From positions 4,160,001 through 4,224,000 of the forward strand of contig NZ_CP071139.1 of the NCBI RefSeq assembly GCF_017639205.1: a DNA stretch of 64,000 nucleotides, given 5' to 3'. Below the pieces are notes generated by a model. It was given only the letters and a program-made list of their open reading frames with translations, was not told the origin of the DNA and ran no database searches. Source of the DNA: Streptomyces nojiriensis. Its GTDB lineage: Bacteria > Actinomycetota > Actinomycetes > Streptomycetales > Streptomycetaceae. How positions within the stretch are numbered: the stretch's first letter is position 1; each line of letters opens with the position of its first letter. Shown piece after piece: positions 38,713-46,137 of this stretch. Made by a program: the position numbers and the translations under genes.

Positions 38713-39639
38713 ATGACCCTGCCCGCCGAGTTCCACGACATCGCCAAGCGCGTCAACAACTGGGGGCGCTGGGGCGCCGGCGACGAGATCGGCACCCTGA
38801 ACCTGATCACCGACGAGGTGGTCCGGGGCGCCGCGGCCGAGATCCGCACCGGCCGCCGGATCCCGCTCGCCCTCCCGCTCAAGGAGGACGGGGTCCAGGT
38901 CGGCATGATCCCCGGCCGGATCAACCCGCTGCACACGATGGTGCAGATCAACCAGGAGCTCTTCGGCCCCGGCACGGTCGCGTGCAGCGACGACGCCGTG
39001 AGCATGGGCCTCCAGGCGGGCACCCACTGGGACGCCCTCACCCACGTCTCGCACTCGGGGAAGATCTACAACGGCCGCCCGGCCGGCACCATCACGGCGC
39101 ACGGCCGCGCCGAGTTCAGCGGCATAGACAAGGCCGGCCACATCGTCTCGCGCGGGGTGCTCCTCGACGTCGCGCGCGCCAAGGGACTCGACCGGCTGCC
39201 GGGCGGCCACGCGGTGACCCCCGGGGACCTCGACGAGGCCGAGGAGTTCGGCGGGGTCACCGTCCGCCCCGGCGACATCGTCCTGGTGCGCACCGGCCAG
39301 ATCCAGGTCTACCTGGCGGGCGACAAGCACGGCTACGGCTTCCCCTCGCCCGGGCTGTCCGTCCGTACGCCCGAGTGGTTCCACGCGCGGGACGTGGCGG
39401 CCGTCGCGAACGACACCCTGACCTTCGAGATCTTCCCGCCGGAGATCGAGAACCTGTGGCTCCCGGTCCACGCCCTCGACCTCGTCGAGATGGGCATGCA
39501 CCAGGGCCAGAACTGGAATCTCGAAAAGTTGTCCACAGCCTGTGCAGAAGAGAACCGGTACGCCTTCCTCCTCTCCGCGATGCCGGAACCCTTCGTCGGC
39601 GGCACCGGAACCCCGGTGGCCCCGGTGGCAGTCCTCTGA
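38713..39639 (+). CDS. Cyclase / kynurenine-formamidase-like metal hydrolase
   Basis: This 308-residue protein of the cyclase family has the metal-binding signature GTHWDALTHVSHSG (about residues 98-111) and a second ligand region at PVHALDLVEMGMHQGQNWNL. Family members hydrolyse amides or esters, or act on dehydrated ring products. In the catabolic region it could hydrolyse a lactone or ring intermediate, for example one produced by the Baeyer-Villiger-type monooxygenase, which is inference. The coding sequence includes a DnaA-box-like nonamer near its 3' end (39529-39537). Operator I lies upstream. Confidence 0.83.
   Translation: MTLPAEFHDIAKRVNNWGRWGAGDEIGTLNLITDEVVRGAAAEIRTGRRIPLALPLKEDGVQVGMIPGRINPLHTMVQINQELFGPGTVACSDDAVSMGLQAGTHWDALTHVSHSGKIYNGRPAGTITAHGRAEFSGIDKAGHIVSRGVLLDVARAKGLDRLPGGHAVTPGDLDEAEEFGGVTVRPGDIVLVRTGQIQVYLAGDKHGYGFPSPGLSVRTPEWFHARDVAAVANDTLTFEIFPPEIENLWLPVHALDLVEMGMHQGQNWNLEKLSTACAEENRYAFLLSAMPEPFVGGTGTPVAPVAVL
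39529..39537 (+). other. DnaA-box-like nonamer inside a coding region
   Basis: TTGTCCACA occurs in a context (CGAAAAGTTGTCCACAGCC) almost identical to that of the intergenic nonamer at 19988, although this one encodes part of the cyclase protein. Confidence 0.4.
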
Positions 39640-39780
39640 CCCGAGGACTGCGCCCCGGCGGCTTCGGCCGCCCGGCCCCCGGGGCGTACACCGGAGTGGA
39701 ACCGTGAGGTGTACATGGCGCGTCACCGTTCGCGTGCGTCACACCCCGTCCCCGCCACGTTCCCCGCAGGAGAAGCCCGC

Positions 39781-40467
39781 ATGGCCAACCCGTACCAGGT
39801 AACGCCGCCACCTGCCCCCAGACGCCGCTCGGGCGGCAACGTCGTCACCGTCATCGTGCTCGCCGTGGTCATCATCGGCGGCTACTTCTTCATGCAGTCG
39901 CTCCGCAAGGACGACGGCAAGCCCTCGGCGTCCCCCTCGGCCTCCCCCTCCGCCAAGCCCACCGCCAAGGACCCGGGATCCCCCGAGTCCTCCTCCGACA
40001 CCTCCAGCGCGTGGATGGTCGGCGACTGCGGCGGCCCCGACCCGGCGAAGGCCCCCGACGGGTACAAGCGGCAGGGCTGCTCCGACTCCGGCGCCACCTT
40101 CAAGGCCATCGACATCAAGGAAGCCAGCATCCTCCCGGGCGCGATCCAGTGCCCGCCCGGCACGGACCTGATGATCGACGTGAGCATCTCCTACGGCGGC
40201 AAGTCGAGCGGCATCCCCACCAACACGGTCTGCGGCCGCAACCTCTCGGGCGACCACCCCGGCGACGCCGGCGCCGGCGGCGGCCAGCTGGTGAAGGGTG
40301 ACTGCGTGACCTCCCAGGCCAAGGAGGTCGCCTGCGGCGGCTCGGGCGCCCGGAAGGTCCTCGGCCTCGTCAAGACGAAGGCCGAGTGCCCCTCCGGCAC
40401 CACCGACCCGATCGAGCTGACCATCGCGATCGGCCGCCCGTACGACGTGATCTGCACCGACGGCTGA
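39781..40467 (+). CDS. Membrane-anchored Cys-containing exported protein (LppU/SCO3897-like)
   Basis: The protein has 228 residues. A short cytoplasmic Pro-rich tail is followed by one helix (VVTVIVLAVVIIGGYFFMQ, about 21-39), a Ser/Pro/Lys linker (PSASPSASPSAKPTAK) and an extracytoplasmic domain with six Cys in positions compatible with disulfides (VGDCGG, RQGCSD, AIQCPPG, NTVCGR, GDCVTS, EVACGG and two more near the end). This organisation is shared by a family of actinobacterial LppU-like proteins of unknown function. AGGAGA eight bases upstream fixes the ATG at 39781. Confidence 0.75.
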   Translation: MANPYQVTPPPAPRRRSGGNVVTVIVLAVVIIGGYFFMQSLRKDDGKPSASPSASPSAKPTAKDPGSPESSSDTSSAWMVGDCGGPDPAKAPDGYKRQGCSDSGATFKAIDIKEASILPGAIQCPPGTDLMIDVSISYGGKSSGIPTNTVCGRNLSGDHPGDAGAGGGQLVKGDCVTSQAKEVACGGSGARKVLGLVKTKAECPSGTTDPIELTIAIGRPYDVICTDG

Positions 40468-40487
40468 GACGCCCCGGCGGCGCCACA

Positions 40488-40540
40488 CGACCGCCCGCCG
40501 CCCCGGCCCGCCGCCCGGAACGGCGGGTGGTGGGCGGTCG
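40488..40540. terminator. Long G/C hairpin
   Basis: CGACCGCCCGCCGCCC (from 40488) pairs with GGGTGGTGGGCGGTCG (to 40540) with two G-T type mismatches, downstream of the membrane-anchored protein gene. Confidence 0.6.
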
Positions 40541-40645
40541 GCCGCCCTGCCGCACCGGCGACCGCCCGCCGTTGGCCGCCGCCGGCGCCGGCGGCGGCGG
40601 CGAAAATTCCGTGCCCCGGCGGCGGTGAAGGCGCAGACTCGGCCC

Positions 40646-41263
40646 ATGGCGGACATGCGGGCATTCCGGGAAGCGGTCGACGGCTGGGCGAGCGGCGGGT
40701 CCGGCGAGGCCGCGAGCGAGCTGGCCGCCCGCCTGGACGTGCGGACGGCGGTGCTGCTGGAAGGACCCAGCGACCACGCGGCCGTCGAGGCACTGGCCGC
40801 ACGGCGCGGCCGCGACCTCGCCGCCGAGGGCGTGTGCATCCTGCCGATGGGCGGGGCGATGAGCGTGGCCCGCTACACCGGCCTCCTCGGGCCGCCCGGC
40901 CTCGGCCTGCGCCTGACCGGACTGTGCGACGAGCGCGAGCAGCCCTTCTACGACCGCGCGCTGGACCGGGCCGGGGCGCCGCGGCAGGGCTTCTTCGTGT
41001 GCGTGGCGGACCTGGAGGACGAACTCATCCGCGCGCTGGGCACCGAGAGGATCGAGGAGATCCTCCGGGCCGAGGGCGATCTCCGCTCCTGGGAGACCTT
41101 CGTACGCCAGCCCGCCCAGCACGGTCGGCCCCGGCAGCGGCAGTTGCGGCGCTTCCTCGGCACGAAGAAGGGCCGCAAGATCCGCTACGGTCGCCTCCTC
41201 GTCGAGGCCCTCGAACCGGACCGGACCCCGGCCCCGCTCGACGGTCTCCTCGCGGCGCTGTGA
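40646..41263 (+). CDS. Stand-alone TOPRIM-domain protein (OLD-nuclease C-terminal type)
   Basis: This 205-residue protein has no ATPase domain. The TOPRIM landmarks are LLEGPSDHAAVEALAARRG (Glu, about residues 37-55), ILPMGGAMSVARY and LTGLCDEREQPFY (Asp-x-Glu metal site, about 91-103). It resembles the nuclease half of OLD-family proteins, which normally follow an ABC-type ATPase. Here it stands alone, which is common in actinobacteria but of unknown function (DNA repair or phage defence are possible). The C-terminal region is rich in Arg/Gln. An in-frame GTG at 40625 is an alternative start. Confidence 0.7.
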   Translation: MADMRAFREAVDGWASGGSGEAASELAARLDVRTAVLLEGPSDHAAVEALAARRGRDLAAEGVCILPMGGAMSVARYTGLLGPPGLGLRLTGLCDEREQPFYDRALDRAGAPRQGFFVCVADLEDELIRALGTERIEEILRAEGDLRSWETFVRQPAQHGRPRQRQLRRFLGTKKGRKIRYGRLLVEALEPDRTPAPLDGLLAAL

Positions 41264-41275
41264 CCCACGCCGGCC

Positions 41276-42916
41276 TCAGCCGGTCTCCTTGACGCAGGTC
41301 CGGTCCTTCGCGGGCAGTTTGCCGGTGGCCAGGTACCTGTTGACCTGGTCGTCCACGCAGGTGTTGGCGTAACTCCCGTAGAGGGCGTGCCGGTTCGCGC
41401 CCTCCAGAGTGATCAGTCTGGAGCTCGGCAGCTGTCGGCGCAGCTCGACGCTGCCCTTGTACGTGGTGCGCGGATCGCCGGTGGCGGCCACGATCAGCGC
41501 GGGGGCATCACGCCGTACCCGGGTGGGCTCCTCGCGCGGCCGGTCCCAGAAGGCGCACGGGTTGATGTTGCGGGTCAGCGGGCCGAACAGGGGATGCGCG
41601 GCGCGGCTGCGCTCGATGTCCCGCCAGTACTGCTCGGGATCGCGCCCGGCGGCCACGTCCCCGCAGATGATCGCGGACTGCGCTCCCGTGGGCTCGCCCT
41701 CCCCGCGCAGCGCGTACCGGAGCTCCCCGGCGAACCCCGCGGGCAGCGTGGTGGGCGCCCCGCCGACGGCCTCGACCAGTACGGACAGCAGCTCGCCGAA
41801 GGACGCCCGCGCGGGCTCGGTGTCGTCCGCGATGCCCGAGAACAGCAGGAGCGGCACCTGACTGTCGTCGATCCGGAAGGCGTCGGCGCCCGAACCGATG
41901 GTCAGCGGGCCGCGCGCGGATGCCGCGACGACGCGGTCGACGGAGGCGAGCACCTCGGCGCGGGTGCGGCCGAGGCCGTAGGTGCCGTGGCGCTCCGCCG
42001 CCCAGCCCGCCCAGTCGGACAGCGCCTTCTCGTTCTCGCGCTCCGTGCCCTCCAGCAGCCGGGGGCGGTAGTCGCCCGGGTCGATCGCCCCGTCGAGCAC
42101 CATCCGGTCGTGGCGGCCGGGGAACATCTGGGTGTAGACCGTGCCCAGGTAGGTGCCGTAGGAGTAGCCCAGGTAGGAGATCTTCCGCTCGCCGAGCGCG
42201 CCGCGGATGACGTCCATGTCGCGGGCGGTGTTGCGGGTGCTGATGTGCGGGAGCACGGAGGCGCCGGTGGCCCGGCACTTGTCGGCCAGGCTCTTCTGCA
42301 GGGCGACCTGCCGGTCGAAGCCCGCCCGGTCTGCGCCGGCCGACAACCAGGTCATGCCGAGGGGCCAGCCGCAGTCCAGCGGGGTGCTGCGCCCGACGAA
42401 GCGCGGGTCGAAGCCGACGATGTCGTAGCGGGCCCCGACTTCCTTCATCGCCGCGCGGGCCGTCGGCGGGTGGGCCAGGGCGGGGCCGCCGGGGCCGCCC
42501 GTGTTCAGCAGGATCGCGCCGATGCGGTGACGGGTGTCGGTGGACTTGAGCCGGGATATCGCCACGGTGATCGTGCGTCCCCGGGGGGCGGCGTAGTCCA
42601 GCGGCACCGTCACGTCCGCGCACTGCACACCTGCCCCGTCCAGATCAGGGCCCGTGGTGTCGTCGGGGCCCGTGACGCAGCTGCCCCAGGCCGGCCGCTG
42701 CCGGTAGTACCGGTCGAGGCCGGCCCCGGAACGGTTCGCGGCGGACGCGGACGGGGGCGCGGCCCCGGCGGACGCGGCCTCGGCGGCGACGGCCAGGGTG
42801 GGGGTGACGGCGAGACAGGCGGCGAGGGCGAGGCCCACGGAAGATGCGCGACGGGCGGCGGGGCCGAGGGTTCGGTCGGCGGTGGGCGGCGCCTCGGCCG
42901 CTTCGTGTGATCGCAT
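41276..42916 (-). CDS. Secreted alpha/beta-hydrolase, tripeptidyl-aminopeptidase type
   Basis: The protein has 546 residues. A signal peptide (VGLALAACLAVTPTLAVAAE, about residues 27-46) leads to an alpha/beta-hydrolase with NTGGPGGPALAHPP near the oxyanion hole, the nucleophile Ser in LGYSYGTYLG (about 243-252), Asp in AATGDPRT and His in GANRHALYG. A TAP-like C-terminal domain (about 440-530) is present. Relatives (SlpD/SlpE/Tap) remove tripeptides from secreted proteins. It converges on the TOPRIM gene with 12 bp between. Confidence 0.87.
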   Translation of the reverse strand: MRSHEAAEAPPTADRTLGPAARRASSVGLALAACLAVTPTLAVAAEAASAGAAPPSASAANRSGAGLDRYYRQRPAWGSCVTGPDDTTGPDLDGAGVQCADVTVPLDYAAPRGRTITVAISRLKSTDTRHRIGAILLNTGGPGGPALAHPPTARAAMKEVGARYDIVGFDPRFVGRSTPLDCGWPLGMTWLSAGADRAGFDRQVALQKSLADKCRATGASVLPHISTRNTARDMDVIRGALGERKISYLGYSYGTYLGTVYTQMFPGRHDRMVLDGAIDPGDYRPRLLEGTERENEKALSDWAGWAAERHGTYGLGRTRAEVLASVDRVVAASARGPLTIGSGADAFRIDDSQVPLLLFSGIADDTEPARASFGELLSVLVEAVGGAPTTLPAGFAGELRYALRGEGEPTGAQSAIICGDVAAGRDPEQYWRDIERSRAAHPLFGPLTRNINPCAFWDRPREEPTRVRRDAPALIVAATGDPRTTYKGSVELRRQLPSSRLITLEGANRHALYGSYANTCVDDQVNRYLATGKLPAKDRTCVKETG

Positions 42917-43016
42917 GCCCCGAGGCTAGGAACCGGACCCGGCACGGCACATCGGCCACGGGCACGAGGTCGCAGGTCCCGCCCTCCCCCGGCACCCGGG
43001 ACCCGCGGCCCGGTCC

Positions 43017-43040
43017 GGCCTCCTCCCCCAGGAGGAGGCC
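43017..43040. terminator. Perfect hairpin after the anti-sigma-like kinase gene
   Basis: GGCCTCCTCC (43017-43026) and its complement (43031-43040) form a 10-bp stem with a CCCA loop between the ATP-binding protein gene and the secreted peptidase gene, both leftward. Confidence 0.55.
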
Positions 43041-43181
43041 CGGCGGGTTCTGCGGGTGGCGGCGGTGCGCATGCACGCCCCGAGCGCGGCACGGCAGCCG
43101 CCACCCCACGACCCGCACTCGTCAAGGCCTGCCCTTGGCGTCCCCTCGCGTCGAATCGCTCCACACCAGGGTGATCAAGAT

Positions 43182-43196
43182 GTGACGAACCGTCAA
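43182..43196. promoter_or_regulatory. Weak match to the regulon operator (site L)
   Basis: GTGACGAACCGTCAA keeps the 13-bp core TGACGAACCGTCA but not the outer C/G pair. It lies 265 bp upstream of the secreted peptidase start and next to the stop codon of the ATP-binding protein gene, not at a catabolic promoter. It may be fortuitous. Confidence 0.3.
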
Positions 43197-43203
43197 CACC
43201 TCG

Positions 43204-43680
43204 TTAGAGGTACACGCGCGGTTCCCGTGGCGGGGTATGACATTCCGACGGGCCGTCCGAGGGCCGCTCGGACGCGCAGTCCGAGGTCGATTTCTGTGCG
43301 CGGTCGATCTCGCACCAGATCCGTTTGCCCGCGCCCTCGCGCTGCCAGCCCCAGCGGTCCGCCAGTCCGTCGACCAGCTCCAGGCCGCGCCCGCCCGTGT
43401 CCTCCCCGCACGCCTGGCGGCGGCTCGGCGCCCGGTCGCTCGCGTCGGCCACCTCGACCCGCACCCCCGGCCCTCCGAACAGCATCCGCAGCACGGCCGG
43501 ACAGCCCGTGTGCACGACCGCGTTCGTGACCAGCTCGGAGATCAGCAGGATCAGCGTCTCGGCGAGCGGCTCGTCGTCCCCTATGCCCGACCCCGCCAAC
43601 CGGGAACGCGCCCACCGGCGGGCCCGGCCGACCTCGGCGGGATCCGCACCGACCTCCAGCTGAACCTGAAGCACCTGCAC
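43204..43680 (-). CDS. RsbW/SpoIIAB-like ATP-binding regulatory protein
   Basis: This 158-residue protein has a single HATPase_c domain: N-box ISELVTNAVVHTG (about 46-58), G1 region VRVEVADASD and G2 region GGRGLELVDGLAD (about 96-108). It belongs to the large Streptomyces family of anti-sigma or anti-anti-sigma kinases. The variable C-terminal tail (about 130-158) is polar and hydrophilic. The start is GTG at 43680. No cognate sigma or anti-anti-sigma gene is adjacent. Confidence 0.85.
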   Translation of the reverse strand: MQVLQVQLEVGADPAEVGRARRWARSRLAGSGIGDDEPLAETLILLISELVTNAVVHTGCPAVLRMLFGGPGVRVEVADASDRAPSRRQACGEDTGGRGLELVDGLADRWGWQREGAGKRIWCEIDRAQKSTSDCASERPSDGPSECHTPPREPRVYL

Positions 43681-44059
43681 CGCTCACACCATCCGAACCG
43701 GCGGACACTTCGCCTCGCGACAGGACGGGATCACCGACTGTGATCCCCTTCCGTAGCAGCATGGTTGACATACAGTCACGACAACAAGCGCTTCGGGCAT
43801 ATTCACGCGCGAAGGAGGGGGCGTGGTGCATACTGTGCGACGCTCGCGCCGCTCAACCGCTCGCATTCGTGGGAGCGTACCGGAGCAGGTCCCCGCTTCC
43901 GGGCCGCAATGAGTCGGGCGAAGGACACAAACCGATATCAACTCTCTGTAATCGGACATGCGTCCCGCGCCGTCCTTCCCGTGCCTCCACGTCACCCTGA
44001 GCGACGTCCGCCGACCGAGGACCTCCGGCCGACAGGCTTCCTACCCCGCCCCGCCCGGC
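43681..44059. other. 379-bp region without a convincing gene
   Basis: The stretch is less G/C-rich than its neighbours and holds promoter-like pieces (TTGACA at 43765-43770; TACTGT at 43831-43836). A short plus-strand frame begins at GTG 43823 after GGAGGGG and ends in a TGA that overlaps ATG 43909, but the second frame runs on into the antisense of an ACAD gene. It could be a leader or the 5' remnant of a gene displaced by the catabolic cluster. I do not call a gene. Confidence 0.3.
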
Positions 44060-44974
44060 CTACCCCACCGGTACGGCCCCCTCCGCCGCGCCCAGCAGCT
44101 CCTGCGCCAGCAGCTCCTCCGCCTGCGCCGCCGTGCGCCACTGCTCGGCCCGCACCCAGGCCCGCTTCAGGTGCAGGTGCACGTCCGCCTCCCAGGTGAA
44201 CCCCATCCCGCCGTGCACCTGCAGGCAGTCCCGGGCGCCCCGCACGGCCGCCTCGTCCGCGAGGAGCTTGGCCGCGGCCACCTCACCCGCGTCCCCCGTC
44301 ACCGCCGCCGCGTAGACCGCCGTACGGGCCACCTCCGCCCGCACCAGCATCCGCGCGCACAGGTGCTTGACCGCCTGGAACGCCCCGATCGGCTGCCCGA
44401 ACTGCTCGCGCTCGCCCGCGTACCGCACCGCCAGCTCCACCGTCCGCAGCGCGCTCCCGAGCTGCAGCGCGGCCGTCAGCAGCGCCCCCTCCTCCCGGTA
44501 CGCCGAGACGTCGCCCGACACCGCCACCCGGTGCAACGGGGTCAGCGGGTCCACCGAACGCACCGGCTCGCCCGCCGGCACCCCCGACGCCCCCAGCACC
44601 GCGTCCGCCTCCCCGAGGTGGGCCACCAGCGGCCCGCCCAGGTCGAAGGCGCTCACCACCGCCGTCCCCGCCGCCGCCCCCGGGACCACCCCGGCGGCCA
44701 GGTGCGTGGCCACCAGCGGCCCCGGCACCAGCGCCCGCCCGGCCTCCTCGAAGACCAGCACCGCCTCGGGCAGCCCCAGGCCCACACCGCCCTCGGATTC
44801 CGGCAGGCGCAGCGCGAAGAAGCCCGCCGCACCCAGCTCCCGCCACAGCGCGCGGTCCACGGTCGTGCCCGTGTCCACCGACGCCCGCAGCGCCTCGCGT
44901 CCGTACCGGCCCGCCAGCAGGTCCCGTACGCCCGCCCGCAGGTCGTCCTGGTCCTCGGTCGGCTGGAAGTCCAC
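44060..44974 (-). CDS. Acyl-CoA dehydrogenase, short subunit of a heteromeric pair
   Basis: This 304-residue protein is about 90 residues shorter than a normal ACAD. The middle beta domain is strongly reduced. The C-terminal domain keeps REQFGQPIGAFQAVKHLCA and QVHGGMGFTWEADVHLHLKR. This matches the shorter partner of alpha2-beta2 dehydrogenases of steroid side-chain degradation (ChsE1/FadE28-29 type). The GTG start lies five bases after the stop of the long ACAD, with GAGGGG as a ribosome site overlapping that stop, so the subunits are made together. The operon begins with the amidohydrolase at 47336. Confidence 0.86.
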   Translation of the reverse strand: MDFQPTEDQDDLRAGVRDLLAGRYGREALRASVDTGTTVDRALWRELGAAGFFALRLPESEGGVGLGLPEAVLVFEEAGRALVPGPLVATHLAAGVVPGAAAGTAVVSAFDLGGPLVAHLGEADAVLGASGVPAGEPVRSVDPLTPLHRVAVSGDVSAYREEGALLTAALQLGSALRTVELAVRYAGEREQFGQPIGAFQAVKHLCARMLVRAEVARTAVYAAAVTGDAGEVAAAKLLADEAAVRGARDCLQVHGGMGFTWEADVHLHLKRAWVRAEQWRTAAQAEELLAQELLGAAEGAVPVG

Positions 44975-44979
44975 GCCCC

Positions 44980-46137
44980 TCACCGGCCCTTCGGGAGGCC
45001 GAGGATCCGCTCGGCGACGATGTTCCGCTGGATCTGCGAGGTACCCGCCGCGATCGTGTACGAGAGGGACGAGAGCCGGTCCAGGGTCCACTCCTGCTCC
45101 AGGGACAGGGACCGGGCCCCGAGGACCTCCGCCGCCGCGTCGTACAGCTCCTGGCGGGCGTGCGAATAGGCGAGCTTGAAGACGGAACCGCCGATGCCGG
45201 GGACCCCGCCCGCCGACCGCTCGGCCTCGCTGACGTTCCACTGGGTGAGCCGCCACAGCGCGCCGAACTCCCCGTACAGCCGGCCCAGCCTGCGCCGCAG
45301 CACCGGGTCGTCCCACCGGCCGTTGGCCTTCGCGGTCCGGGCCAGCTCCCCCAGGGTCCGGCGGCAGGCGACGACCTCGCCGACGAAGGCGGTACCCCGC
45401 TCGAAGGACAGCGTGACCATGGTGACCCGCCAGCCGTCGTTCTCCGCGCCGACCCGGTTGGCCACCGGGACCCGGACCTCGTCGAGGAACACCTGCGCGA
45501 ACTCCGCCGACCCGGCGAGCGTGCGCAGCGGCCGTACGCTCACCCCCGGCGCGTCCATCGGCATGGCCAGCCAGGAGATCCCCCGGTGTTTGGGCGCCCC
45601 GGGATCGGTGCGCACCAGCAGCTCGCACCAGTCGGCGACCTCCGCGTGCGAGGTCCAGATCTTCGACCCGCTGATCACGTAGTCGTCGCCGTCGCGCACG
45701 GCCCGCGTCCGCAGGGAGGCCAGGTCGGATCCCGCGTCCGGCTCGCTGAAGCCCTGGCACCACACCTCGTCGCCGCGCAGTACGGGCGGCAGCCAGCGCG
45801 CCCGCTGCTCCGCCGTGCCCTCGGCGGCGACGGTCGGGCCGGCGTGCAGCAGCCCGACGAAGTTCGCGCCGACGTACGGGGCGCCGGCGCGCTCGGTCTC
45901 CTCCAGGAAGATCAGGTGCTGGGTCGGGGTGGCCCCGCGGCCGCCCGCGTCCACCGGCCAGTGCAGGCCCGCGTACCCGGCCTCGTACAGCCGGCGCTGC
46001 CAGCCCAGGTCGTAGGCACGCCGGCCCGGCCAGTCGTCGGGGGACGGTCTGGCCGGCAGCTCGGGGAGCGCCTTGGCGAGCCAGGCGCGCAGCCGGGCCC
46101 GGAAGTCCTGCTCCTCCTCCGTGTAGGTCAGGTCCAT
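44980..46137 (-). CDS. Acyl-CoA dehydrogenase, long subunit of a heteromeric pair
   Basis: This 385-residue ACAD has YTEEEQDFRARLRAWLAKAL at its start, WCQGFSEPDAGSDLASL and VISGSKIWTSHA in the substrate/FAD region, and TIAAGTSQIQRNIVAERILG at the end. The position of the Glu in the classical YEG motif is Ala-Gly, so the base is elsewhere. Together with the short subunit encoded downstream it probably forms an alpha2-beta2 enzyme that dehydrogenates a bulky ring-bearing acyl-CoA. Its ATG overlaps the amidohydrolase stop (TGATG). Confidence 0.87.
   Translation of the reverse strand: MDLTYTEEEQDFRARLRAWLAKALPELPARPSPDDWPGRRAYDLGWQRRLYEAGYAGLHWPVDAGGRGATPTQHLIFLEETERAGAPYVGANFVGLLHAGPTVAAEGTAEQRARWLPPVLRGDEVWCQGFSEPDAGSDLASLRTRAVRDGDDYVISGSKIWTSHAEVADWCELLVRTDPGAPKHRGISWLAMPMDAPGVSVRPLRTLAGSAEFAQVFLDEVRVPVANRVGAENDGWRVTMVTLSFERGTAFVGEVVACRRTLGELARTAKANGRWDDPVLRRRLGRLYGEFGALWRLTQWNVSEAERSAGGVPGIGGSVFKLAYSHARQELYDAAAEVLGARSLSLEQEWTLDRLSSLSYTIAAGTSQIQRNIVAERILGLPKGR

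Noticed and set aside
44000..44199. A small gene starting at ATG 43909 on the plus strand
   Set aside because: The frame runs through the end of the ACAD gene on the other strand and turns into a Pro/Arg-rich shadow sequence, so at most its first ~30 codons could be real.
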